DNA from: Rhabditoides inermis
Lineage: Eukaryota > Nematoda > Chromadorea > Rhabditida > Rhabditidae
DNA length: 64,000 bases
Direction of reading: 5' to 3'
NCBI GenBank assembly: GCA_963966185.1
Contig: CAWZYM010000010.1
Span: 580,001 to 644,000 of the forward strand
In this document: piece by piece, positions 23,042 through 32,144 of the stretch
How positions within the stretch are numbered: the first letter of the stretch is position 1
Layout: the number at the start of each line of letters is the position of its first letter
Translations under genes and position numbers: made by a program
The notes under the pieces: model-generated
The model's database searches: none
Seen by the model: only the letters and a program-made list of their open reading frames with translations
Told to the model about the DNA's origin: nothing

Positions 23042-24875
23042 ATGAGTGTTGCCAGCTACGTAGGGTCGCAAGGCCCGGTCGATTTGGAGGGTTCCTATGA
23101 GAAATTCGGGCTCAAAGCACTCAGTGAGAATGAAATGAGTCAGCTAAGTCTCGCTTCGCATCGTCAAAATGACGGCAGTGAGGGCGACGATGGACAGATG
23201 GTTGTGGATGCAGGCGAGGAAAGCAAAAAGGTTGTCCTTGTTTTGTATTGTAAATTTTTGGAACAATCGTAGTTCAGGAGGTTGTACATCCGTTCGACCC
23301 GTGTTTCGAGGGCCTGCCTGCGGAGATGCGAGTGAGAATCGCCGAACACCTCTCCCACGACGACCTCGTTCTCTTCGCCGACACTAACAAGACCAATCGG
23401 TAGGTTGTCGTCTTCGTTTCAACCCATTCAACAACTAATCTTCAACCTGCAGTGATGTGGTGCGCTCTGTTCTCCGCGAGAGCGAACTGAGGACGGTGGT
23501 CGTCTACTCGATCGCATCGGTGAGCATTTATTGTAAAACATGTTTTTTTTTAAATTAAAAATATGTAATACTACTTTTTTCATTGTTTCTTTCGTGTCTT
23601 CAGCAGTGTCTTTCTCTATGTGGCGAAGGCGCCAAGTGGGCGGCTCGTGCGCAGCCCGATCCCTTCTCTGTTGCTGCTCATCTCACCGACGCGAACGAAA
23701 AGTCAGTCAGAACTAGAGAAAAAGATGCGTACTCAAGTTGTGTTTCAGGCGCTCGTTCGCCTTCTCGCAGTTCGTTGCGCTGCTCGGCACTCGCCTCGTC
23801 AAGCAAGTCGAGATCGACATGGTTAGTGACTGCATATATGAGCTGCGTGACTTCACATGTGTTTCAGAACAACTGCGATGTCAACACGATTCTGCGCTTC
23901 TTCGAAATGCTGCGCAAGTCGTTCAACAATCGCGGCGACAAGGTCTTCGACTGCGTCGTGTTCAAGGCGGAGTGAGTATGGTCCATATTGCAACGTGCAA
24001 CATTATCTTAGAAGTGCCAACCGCGTCGCCAGCTGCGCCGAGACAGCCAAGTGGACGCGAATCGTGGAGTGTGCCAGCGAGGTTGTCTTTATAAACTGCC
24101 GTCTTCTAGTAAACATGTTATAGGTTCTGTGGACGCGCCGTCTCGTGTTGATGATTGCCTGTGGCCGGTGCGCGTATGACGGACTTCAGTGCCCCCTCCT
24201 TGGCAATCTCGTCTACACTTCCTGGGAGAGGGTATAATCTTATTCTGGGAGATAGTTCGCCAGATTACGGTAGAAAATCGATCTACCCTCAAGTCGCATT
24301 CGATCTACCCACTAGTCGTGAGGATACCCAAGCGCGCGCTTTCAAACGATAATATCGATCAAAGAAGCCGGCATGCGAATCAAAGAGGCCGCGCGACACT
24401 CGGCCGTTTGCCCGCGCTGTCTGGCCTCTCTCACTCGAAACTGTGTTTCGCCACCTGTCCCCGGCTGGCAATAACAGAAACTATCCTCCAGGCGGCGACT
24501 ATAGGTGTGATTGCGTTGCTAGGTTCGATGGAGATGAATATTGAATGCGGATCAAATTTTTTTCATTTCACATTATACATCATGAATCGATAACAGTGTT
24601 GCAGCGAGACCTCTTGGAGTCTGTCTGCGGCCCGCTTCACTCGAAGTACGACGTGTTCGATGGCAGCTTTCCGCGCCTGCGCGAGTTTGTCAACCACTCG
24701 ACGCCCGCTTCCACGGACGGCGACGCGCATCTCTCCGCTCTCGGACATGCGCAGATGCTGCTGCGGGTGAGAAGGGGTCTCCCTATCCCCCCTCTCTCTC
24801 TCCCTCTCTCTTTCTCACTCTCTCTCCCTCTCTCTTTCGCTCGCATCTCCTTACCGTGGAGAGAGAAAGAGTAAC

Positions 24876-24910
<35 letters not shown>

Positions 24911-25462
24911 AAAAAAGATAACGAACCGAGTACGCTTTCAGGAATGGCGCAAGGGCGAGCTGCCGTCTGTGTTGTACATGACCAACATCGACCTGCCATT
25001 CGTCACCATTCAGACTGATCCGCGATTCATCCGATTCGTCAACTACCTCGACAAGTTCGAGAAGGTGCGAAATTTGCAGCCGGACTGATTTTACCTAATA
25101 TTTCAAGAGCACCAAGTTCTGGGGTTCGTGGAGCGACGTGAACGAGGACGTGCGCTACCGCATTCCGCGCGCGTCGGACGAGCGCGAGATGGTGGTAGTG
25201 CTGAAGGTGCGGTCAGTCTTTGCGGAACCCATTCCAAAGTGTTGCGAAGGGATAGCATTTCGATGTGATCGGGAGTATTCCGAAGGCAATTTGGCAGTGT
25301 TCTGGTGGCAATTCGAAAAGCAATTCTCTCTTGTTTCGCGGGTATTCGGGAGTGTTTCGAAGATACTGACCGCTCAACTTGAAGGAGCGCACCGGCCGGC
25401 TTACCGTCGAGTGCTTCGCACAGGACCACGCCGCCCTCTGCTGCCACGTTTGGAACGCGTAA
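23042..25462 (+). CDS. F-box-like protein, copy A
   Basis: About twelve exons starting MSVASYVGSQGPVDLEG (after GTTGTAG, a likely trans-splice site) and ending CCHVWNA-stop at 25460-25462. Exon 2 carries FDPCFEGLPAEMRVRIAEHL and SHDDLVLFADTNKTNR, which fits the F-box pattern LPxE...I...L...DL. F-box proteins recruit targets to SCF ubiquitin ligases; the target here is unknown. The remaining sequence has blocks such as FALLGTRLVKQVEIDMNNC, KSFNNRGDKVFDCVVFKAE and YMTNIDLPFVTIQTDPRFIR that recur in copy B; I recognise no further domain. One intron (about 24231-24600) is about 330 bp longer than in copy B because of an insertion. Downstream it converges on the MSP gene. Confidence 0.65.
24236..24590. 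repeat. Insertion in the F-box copy A intron
   Basis: This intron is about 330 bp longer than its counterpart in copy B. The extra sequence has repeated CGATCTACCC motifs (24280-24312) and a GC-rich central part. No clear terminal repeats or target duplications were found. Confidence 0.45.
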
Positions 25463-25737
25463 GGTGTATCCCGCATCCACTCACAGTGTTTATCTCGTTA
25501 CAAGTTCATGTTGTTGAATCGTGTTTTTGTTTTGTTGTATCTTATTCGTGTTCATGTTCGACTGTTTAACTCATATAAATATTATGTGATAAAAGTCAAA
25601 AGAGTCAGTTTGTCTTGACCAAGCGCAAAACGTAACTATACGAATGTTAGATAATACATGTGCTTTTGTACAAATTTGTATAATACAACACCACAAAGAG
25701 TTTGTGAAGAGTCTTTATTGACATGTATGAAAACCGC

Positions 25738-26176
25738 TCAAGGGTTGTACTCGATGGGGAGGTTCTTGCGGCGGACCATTCCGTCACCCTGGAACCACTC
25801 GCGGCGGAAGGTCTTGGCGGCGCCGTCGGGGGTGTTGGTCCACTCGATGGTGATGCGGTCGTTGTTGGTATCCTCCTCTCCGAACTTGAACGCGTCGCAA
25901 GAGACGGCCATGAGCACGGCCTCCTTGGGGTCGAGCACTCCGCACGGCGGGTCGACGCCGAGGCGCTTCATGTTGGTGGTCTTGATGGCCCATCCAATGC
26001 GGCGACCTCCAGTGTTGGTGATCTGAAAAAGACCAATAATTCATCGATCGATCGATAACCGATCGATATCCACGCACCTTGATGTGGTAGGTGTGCTTGT
26101 CATCGTAGGGGGCGTTGAAGACGATCTTGGTACCCGGCTGGGTGTTGATATCTCCTGGAGCGACAGACTGAGCCAT
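25738..26176 (-). CDS. msp: Major sperm protein, copy A
   Basis: Exons 26176-26078 and 26022-25738, in phase, give 127 residues, the usual MSP length. It starts [20 protein letters not shown] and contains [31 protein letters not shown] and a C-terminal [11 protein letters not shown], all diagnostic of MSP. MSP polymerises into the filament system that drives amoeboid nematode sperm and is also an oocyte maturation signal. AATAAA lies on the minus strand at 25719-25714. The encoded protein is identical to copy B. The gene converges on the F-box copy with about 275 bp between stops. Confidence 0.97.
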
Positions 26177-26208
26177 GGCGAATGGATGCCGGCAGCCCGC
26201 CGCGGCCG

Positions 26209-26275
26209 CCTTTTATTCGCCCCTCCAGACATCCAAATCGGCGAGATCGCGAGGAATGACTATTTTTTATCAGGA
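26209..26275 (-). promoter_or_regulatory. MSP copy A promoter elements
   Basis: On the minus strand a TATA-like AATAAAA sits about 35 bp before the ATG, and a GATA-type TGATAA about 92-97 bp before it (plus-strand TTATCA at 26268-26273). MSP promoters in C. elegans depend on GATA sites bound by sperm-lineage factors; this link is inferred from known biology. Copy B has both elements at the same spacing. Confidence 0.5.
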
Positions 26276-26279
26276 TAAT

Positions 26280-26772
26280 GGAAATGCTAATAAGGACGAG
26301 TTTGCCTTGCTAATTAATATGCTAGTTAGAAGGGTATTCCCTGTACGTCTTTGTCCATGGTTCGCATGGATATGTTAATGCTGGCGGATCTAGTCGACCT
26401 CTGACCGAAAGGCGGAGTGCGGTTCGGAACACACGAAAGAGAGACAGAGACAGAGGCAGAGACTCGTGTGCCTGAAAGAGAGACAGAGACTGGCCGTGAG
26501 GTATTTTACCCTCTTTCTTCTCCTCTCTCTTCCTCTCTCTCCCTCTCTCTCTTCCTCTCTCTCCCTATCGTCCCTCTCTCTCTCTCTCCCTCTCTCTCTC
26601 TCCCTCCCTCTCCATCTCTATCTCTCTGACAGACGTGTGAGGGGTGAGTGAGACAGAAATGGGTCACAACTGACAGCTCACTGGCATTCCTCGCAGCAGT
26701 CTAGGAAGGCAGCGGCGTCGGCGGCGGAAACGCGGAGCGGCAGACGCCGGCCTCCTCCTCTCTTCTTCTCCT
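26280..26772. other. Upstream flank of MSP A, simple repeats
   Basis: Holds duplicated MSP 5' flank, a GAGACAGAGAC-type stretch (26430-26495) and a CT tract (26510-26630). No gene supported. The same order recurs at 35000-35608. Confidence 0.6.
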
Positions 26773-26822
26773 TCACCACCACATCGACTCCCTCCTTGTC
26801 TCGCCTTTGTCCGTCACCTCGT
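26773..26822 (-). pseudogene. 3' scrap of the PTP-like gene
   Basis: Encodes VTDKGETRRESMWW-stop, matching AADKGETRRESMWW-stop of the longer PTP-like gene at 35609. Homology ends near 26822, marking the right edge of the duplicated unit. Confidence 0.6.
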
Positions 26823-26829
26823 TTGTGGG

Positions 26830-27184
26830 TGAAATCGGCAGCGCCGGACGCGGCAGCGGTGTGGTGGCGAGGCGGACACGAGTCCAACTACGACGCAGAC
26901 TACCCGCCCCTGCCGACCACGCTGAAGGTGGACAAGGAGGAGGAGACAATGGAGAAGGAGAAGGAGCAGAAGAAGGCGGAGAAGACAGAGGATAAGAAAG
27001 AGGAGAAGGAGAAGGAGAAGGAGCAGAAGAAGGCGGACAAGGACAAGACACAGGAAAAGAAAGAGGAGATGGAGTAGGAGCAAGACAGAGACAGAGAGGA
27101 AGTGAAGAAGGAGGAGACCAAGAAGAGCGAGCGGGAAGAGGCAAAGGAGGACTGTCCGCAACAAGACAGACAGGACAGCTGAGA
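26830..27184 (+). other. Lys/Glu-rich open segment, possible gene fragment
   Basis: Reads ...YDADYPPLPTTLKVDKEEE, then Lys/Glu repeats to a TAG at 27075-27077, after which the same frame stays open for 37 codons to TGA (27189-27191 or nearby). It may belong with the Lys-rich exons at 31369-31697 on the far side of the LINE, as a host gene split by insertion. I do not recognise it; the composition alone could be a purine-rich repeat. Confidence 0.25.
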
Positions 27185-27273
27185 AGCCGACATTCAAGGT
27201 GAATGAATGAGAATAGAAAGCGTACCTCTTACCGCTTACATTATTCCCTCATCCCCACTCACCCCATTTCCTT

Positions 27274-27381
27274 TCACTGACTGAACATCGCCGTCTGCGC
27301 ACTCTGCGGAAGCGGCGACATCGTGCGGCGAGAAGGGAGCGTGTGCTCGCGTCCCTCCGAGGAGCGGATCCGATCAGCCAT
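27274..27381 (-). other. Possible short exon, 35 codons
   Basis: Follows TTTCAG on the minus strand and reads MADRIRSSEGREHTLPSRRT, then MSPLPQSAQTAMFSQ-stop. It could be a terminal exon or a trans-spliced small gene. There is no family match. Confidence 0.22.
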
Positions 27382-27436
27382 CTGAAACGGTTCAGACATA
27401 CAATCACCTCCAAGCCTCCAACACACACGACTTAGT

Positions 27437-27490
27437 GGCTTCACGTTTCATATTGACTTCACGTTTCATATTGGCTTCACGTTTCATATA
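27437..27490 (+). repeat. Three 18-bp tandem repeats at the 5' edge of the LINE
   Basis: GGCTTCACGTTTCATATT occurs three times with single-base changes, directly before LINE coding sequence. Such short 5' repeats are common at LINE promoters or insertion edges. Confidence 0.6.
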
Positions 27491-27501
27491 TCATATTCAT
27501 A

Positions 27502-27981
27502 TTGCCGGAAGATGACAAAGAAACCGAAGAGACTCTGTTGGCTGTCGTCCACTCTGCATTGGATGACGCCGGTATCCCCAAGGAGAACGTGATCAAGGCT
27601 GTTCGCCACCCGATCGAGAAGGACCCGAAGAAGTCTGGAGCGCGCCCCATCAAGCTGTACCTTCGCGATGACGTCACCTCTGATCGTCGCCAGAAGCTGA
27701 AGGAAGCTCTATCTCGTGCCAAGCTGGGTCTCTTCTGCCGCGACGACATCGGATATATGGATAGGCGTAGGGATAGTTTCCTTAGGTACTACTGTCGTAC
27801 TGTGAATGATCGTTCTTTGTTCCAGTGGTATTTCGTGCGCGATCTGAGCGTGCATGCTGTTCCCAGGAGGCGCGGTCGGGCCCACCATTCGAACCGGGAG
27901 AGAAAGCCAGGCGATGTGAGGACTGAGGTGGGTGGGAAAAGCGATACCGGTAATGTGCCGGTTGCTTCCGCAAATCACTAA
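27502..27981 (+). CDS. LINE ORF1-like protein
   Basis: About 159 codons open before TAA at 27979-27981. Sequence such as LDDAGIPKENVIKAVRHPIE and PIKLYLRDDVTSDRRQKLKE resembles the RRM-like nucleic-acid-binding part of LINE ORF1 proteins. It is GC-rich, unlike the following ORF2. The start is uncertain, and the protein may be truncated at its N-terminus. Confidence 0.5.
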   Translation: MPEDDKETEETLLAVVHSALDDAGIPKENVIKAVRHPIEKDPKKSGARPIKLYLRDDVTSDRRQKLKEALSRAKLGLFCRDDIGYMDRRRDSFLRYYCRTVNDRSLFQWYFVRDLSVHAVPRRRGRAHHSNRERKPGDVRTEVGGKSDTGNVPVASANH

Positions 27982-30794
27982 TGAATAATCCAGCAGAAAA
28001 ATATTTTAGTCTATTTGTCAGTAATATAAGAAGTTTCAAAAACTCAATGCATTTAATCACTGCGTCTCTCTCGTCACTTTCCACAATAGGGGTTTTGACT
28101 GAAACTTGGATACGTGACGAAAAGTCAATTCCAATTTTACACCGGCGCGTTTCTTACGCTGCTTGTCGGTCTGACCGACGCGGTGGAGGTGTTCTTATTA
28201 GTGTCCCATCAAACCTAGGTTCCACTCTACTTTCTAAATGTAGTATGTCTGATCTCGATGCGGTTGCGACTAAGATTACGTTTCCAAGTGGTGAAAAAGT
28301 TATTGTCATTGGGGTATACAGACATCCACGAAGCACGACAAATTTCATATCACAACTAGAGTCGTTCATTGCCCGACTTACCATAGATAGCCCTATAATA
28401 ATGAGCGGTGATCTAAACTTTCCTGGTATAAATTGGGAAACTCTAGCTAGTTCAGACAGCAAGTCACAAGACTTTCTAAACTATTGTAGCAGTATGGGAC
28501 TTAGACAACTTGTTGATTTTGAAACTCGCGAAAACAATATACTTGATCTTATTTTAACCAACGATTCATCGCTTATTTTTAACGTGAAACCATCTATCCA
28601 AATTAGCGATCATTTATCTATTGAAAGTGATTTAAATTTGAAAACGCAACAACGCGTTACACAACCTTCTTCTACAGTATTTGTGGACTACCGCAAGGGA
28701 GATTATACCGCAATGTGTCATGACCTCGCAGCTGTTGACTGGGTTTCAATCTTCTCAAATTGTTCTGATATAGACGAAAGGTACAATAAATTCGTCCAAC
28801 ACATTCAAAATTCAATAGATTTACGTGTCCCAAAACGAACAGTCTCAAGCGCGAAGAAATTTCCCAAGTGGTTACAAAATAAGAAACTTCATATTCGGAA
28901 CTGTATGATATTCAAAAACGTATGATATTCAAAAACGAACTCGGGATCCAAGACATATAGACGCTTATATAAATGCTACGAAACAATACAAGCGGTGCTA
29001 TTTTATAGAACGAGAGCGCAACATTCTCAGAACTGCTTCACCAACGGGTTATTGGAATTACATCAAAAATAAAACGTCTGGAAAATCCGATATTCCCAAC
29101 ATTTCGGATGGTTCTCGTTCAGTTTCTGATGATTTTGAAAGAGCGCAACTTTTCAATAAGCAATTTTCAGATGTTTTCACTCGCGATAACAATTCCGCAT
29201 TCTCAGTTACAGACAGAACAAGGGCAAAGTTGCTCGATTTTGATTTGGAACCCGACAGAGTTTATGAATATCTAAAACGTTTCAAAAGAAAATTATCATG
29301 TGGACCGGACGGCATTCCAAGTATTGTACTTCAGTCTTTGGCACTCGTTTTGGCTCTTCCTCTATCTATCTTATTCAAGGAAACCCTAAGTACTGGAAAT
29401 ATGCCACAACTGTGGAAACAAACCATAGTAGTTCCGGTTCACAAAAAGGACAATCCATCCTTGGTAACAAATTATCGTCCGATATCTCTTACATGTACAA
29501 GCTGTAGGGTGTTTGAGAGGATACTTGTATTTGAAATGCGCACTCATTTATGGGCAAATAATCTCATATCCCCACAACAACATGGTTTTCTCAATGGACG
29601 GTCGACCATTACGCAGATGGTTGATTATGTTTCCTATCTAGTGAAAGAGCTTGGAAAAAAAGAATCGTTGACAGCATTTACCTGGATTTAGCAAAAGCTT
29701 TTGATACTGTATGTCATCGAAGATTATTGCAAATCTGCGAATCCTACGGGTTTGGTGGTGATCTTTTGCGGTGGTTAACAAATTACTTGATCGGTAGACA
29801 ACAACGAGTACGGATAAATGATTCGCTGTCTGACTGGCTAGAGGTTCTGTCTGGTGTGCCTCAGGGAAGTGTGGTTGGACCCCTTTTGTTCCTGCTGTAT
29901 GTAAATGACATCGGAGATTTTATTGAAAACTGTCATTTTCTGATGTATGCTGATGATCTAAAACTATATCTTTCCTCTGGTACACCAGGTTTCGAAATAA
30001 AACTTGAATTAGCCCTACATGTCATCTCGAATTTCTTCAAACATAGGCAGATGACACTTTCAGTTTCCAAGTGCGAATGTATGCATTTCGGAAAACAGAA
30101 TCCGAAGAAAACCTATTCATGCGAAGGGCAGTCTTTACGATCAGTCACTAACATCAGAGACTTAGGTATTCAATTGAACTATGATCTAGACCCCTCAAGT
30201 CATTTATCGAAACAAATACGAAAAGCTTCCGCTTTATCAACTCTTGTTCCCAAAACCTTCTCTTATTCTCAAGACCTATTTAAAAACTTCTATATGTACA
30301 AAATACGACCCTTACTAGAGTATGGTAGTGAAGTGTTATGTCATATGAACATATCATGTTGTAACGATCTTGAAAAAGTGCAACGTAAATTTACAAAGGC
30401 AATTTTACCTAAGATGTGCTATGTGGATAGATTACGTGTTCTTGATCTAGAGACATTGTTTTTGAGGAGAATGAAAAACAGTTTGTCACTAGCGCATAGC
30501 TACATTCATGGTCACATTAAAGCAGATAATCCTTTCACTGTAGCAAGCACAGCTTCGAGATCATACAGAACACGTTCGAATGGTCTCAAATTACTCACAA
30601 ACGCAAAAACTACTGTAGAACAATCATTTTTAACTTACACAGTCGTTAACGTTCGGAATTCACTTCCAAGTGACGTGGTCTCTGTTCATGAAAAACCCCT
30701 ATTCCGAAAGAGACTAAATGATTTAACAAACTTCCATAGTAAAAACGGAACGGTTTCAACACTACTTTGTATAAATGATCCAACCAGGTTCTAG
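27981..30794 (+). pseudogene. LINE ORF2 (endonuclease and reverse transcriptase), frameshifted
   Basis: The endonuclease part (27981-28925) has SNIRSF, VLTETW, MSGDLNFPGINW and ISDHLSI. The RT part has CGPDGIPS, NYRPISLT, QHGFLNGRST, YLDLAKAFDT, SGVPQGSVVGPLL and the catalytic MYADDLKLYL. Lesion 1: a 17-bp tandem duplication (TATGATATTCAAAAACG twice, about 28904-28937) breaks the frame after the endonuclease. Lesion 2: near an A7 run at about 29654-29660 the frame shifts by one just before YLDLAKAFD. The remaining frame to 30794 is open. The element is not autonomous as it stands. Confidence 0.85.
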
Positions 30795-31368
30795 GTAATC
30801 TTAACTAAAATATGAAGCTGGATTATTCATTTAGTGAGATGTGGTGGCAAACGGCATAACCTGGTCCGTTTTCCTCACTCTCCTCTGTCCCATATCGAGT
30901 GGCGAGACTTCGTCTTTCCGCATAGATCACGTTTAAATACTGATCTTCTGAAAGCGTAGTTGTACCGTGTCGACGGGGGTCTGTCAACGTCGACAAGAGC
31001 TGCTCTCTCTTTTCGTCATGTTGTATTTCTCTCTGTGTACCCCCCACATGCAGTAACTATATCAATAATAAACATATTATTATTATTATTATATCGCACT
31101 CGTTTCAGAGGTCGCCGGTGGGAAGACGCGCGCGAGAGAATGCGATGGTCCGGATTATGTATGCACTAATGCACTCTTATCACGGCCCATCTGGCCATGT
31201 GTTATGACCTCGATCGATGCAATAAAGGGGCGCGGCTGCTGCGCAGCCGCGCTCTCCCATCAGTGTATAGCGCGCAACACCACGCGCATGTTGTGACTGC
31301 CAATAAACATCTTCTGGCCCGTGTTGTCACTGTGGACGAAGGATACGACTAACCATCGTATTGCAAGA
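30795..31368. other. LINE 3' end and unresolved sequence
   Basis: Up to about 31092 is LINE 3' sequence. After it come AATAAA at about 31220, a GC-rich perfect hairpin (GCGCGGCTGC/GCAGCCGCGC) near 31229-31251, and a second AATAAA near 31304. No complete gene seen. Confidence 0.45.
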
Positions 31369-31697
31369 AGAGAGGAAGAAGAGGGACCCGCAGAGGGACA
31401 AGACACGCGAGTACGAGGACGGGGACGGCGCGTGGAGGGTGGACGTGGCGTGCAAGAAGCGGCGTGGCGTCCGCCTCCCTCTCTCGTACAAGCTGTCGGC
31501 CTCGCCCATCCAGGTGTGCACGAAAACATAAACAAGTGGACAACTCTTCTCTTTAGACGAGTGGCGGACGATGGAAGCAGCTGGAGGGCTTGGAGGAGGA
31601 GAAGAGGGAAGACGTGTGCATCCCGTACGCAAGCACGACGCGCACACAGAGAGCGCGCAAGGGAAAGAAGAAGAAGAAGAAGAAGACGCAGGACAAG
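31369..31697 (+). pseudogene. Lys/Arg-rich gene fragment, two exons
   Basis: Exon one ends at 31513 (...WRVDVACKKRRGVRLPLSYK, LSASPIQ). Exon two is 31557-31697 (TSGGRWKQLEGLEEEKREDV ... KKKTQDK), in phase, with normal GT/AG ends. After a GA intron the next sequence is the stranded collagen 3' end, so the gene appears cut by the duplication breakpoint. I do not recognise it. It may pair with the Lys/Glu-rich stretch at 26830-27184. Confidence 0.4.
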
Positions 31698-31819
31698 GTA
31701 GAGAGAAAGAGGTAGAGAGAAAGGAGGGAGTAGGAGGGGAGAGAGAGGAAGGGAGAGAGAGAGAGAGGGAGAGAGAGAGTTGGTTTCTAGGATAAATGAG
31801 GAGACGTGATTGTGGCATA

Positions 31820-31950
31820 CGTGCCCGGCGAGCAGGGACGCGAGGGATTCCCCGGAACCCCCGGAACGCCCGGACAGGTCGGAGAGCCCGGAAAGCTCGG
31901 CGACGACGCCAACTACTGCCCCTGCCCCGACAGGAAGCACTAAACACATC
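31820..31950 (+). pseudogene. Stranded 3' end of the cuticle collagen
   Basis: Almost identical to 22644-22772, covering PGEQGREGFPGTPGTPG through CPCPDRKH-stop. There is no upstream collagen exon. It marks the left edge of duplication unit B. Confidence 0.9.
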
Positions 31951-32144
31951 TTGTCGTGTGCATTTTGCGATAAATATTCATTTCCTATTCGTTACAAGCG
32001 GTTTGATTTGATATCCTGCACATCATGGAAGAGATGTAAACATCTCATGACTCATCGATTGCGAAATATCAACGGTCCTTCGAGCGACCGAAGTTCATTT
32101 ACTCACAATTTGTTGTGCCACGAAAACGCATTCGTGTTTTCAGG

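Larger units (their letters stand above)
22644..26822. repeat. Tandem duplication, unit A
   Basis: Runs from the collagen 3' end through the F-box-like gene and MSP gene to the last codons of a PTP-like gene. It matches unit B (31820-35660) in the same order and orientation. Identity is patchy: 23681-24233 and 25040-26170 are almost identical to B including introns, whereas the F-box exon 1 and the 24770-24940 intron are unrelated. Confidence 0.85.
27491..31092 (+). mobile_element. CR1/Jockey-type non-LTR retrotransposon, decayed
   Basis: Layout: an ORF1-like protein, then an apurinic endonuclease and reverse transcriptase frame, then a 3' end with AATAAAC and a TAT/ATT trinucleotide run at 31076-31092. 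ORF2 is broken in at least two places. ORF2 is clearly AT-richer than the surrounding exons. It sits between the two units of the F-box/MSP duplication and so probably landed after, or at, the duplication junction. Target-site duplications could not be assigned. Confidence 0.85.

Noticed and set aside
25205..25385. Mobile element with GGTCAGT/ACTGACC ends in the F-box introns
   Set aside because: The inverted ends are only seven to eight bases and lie at the intron borders of both copies; no independent copy was seen.
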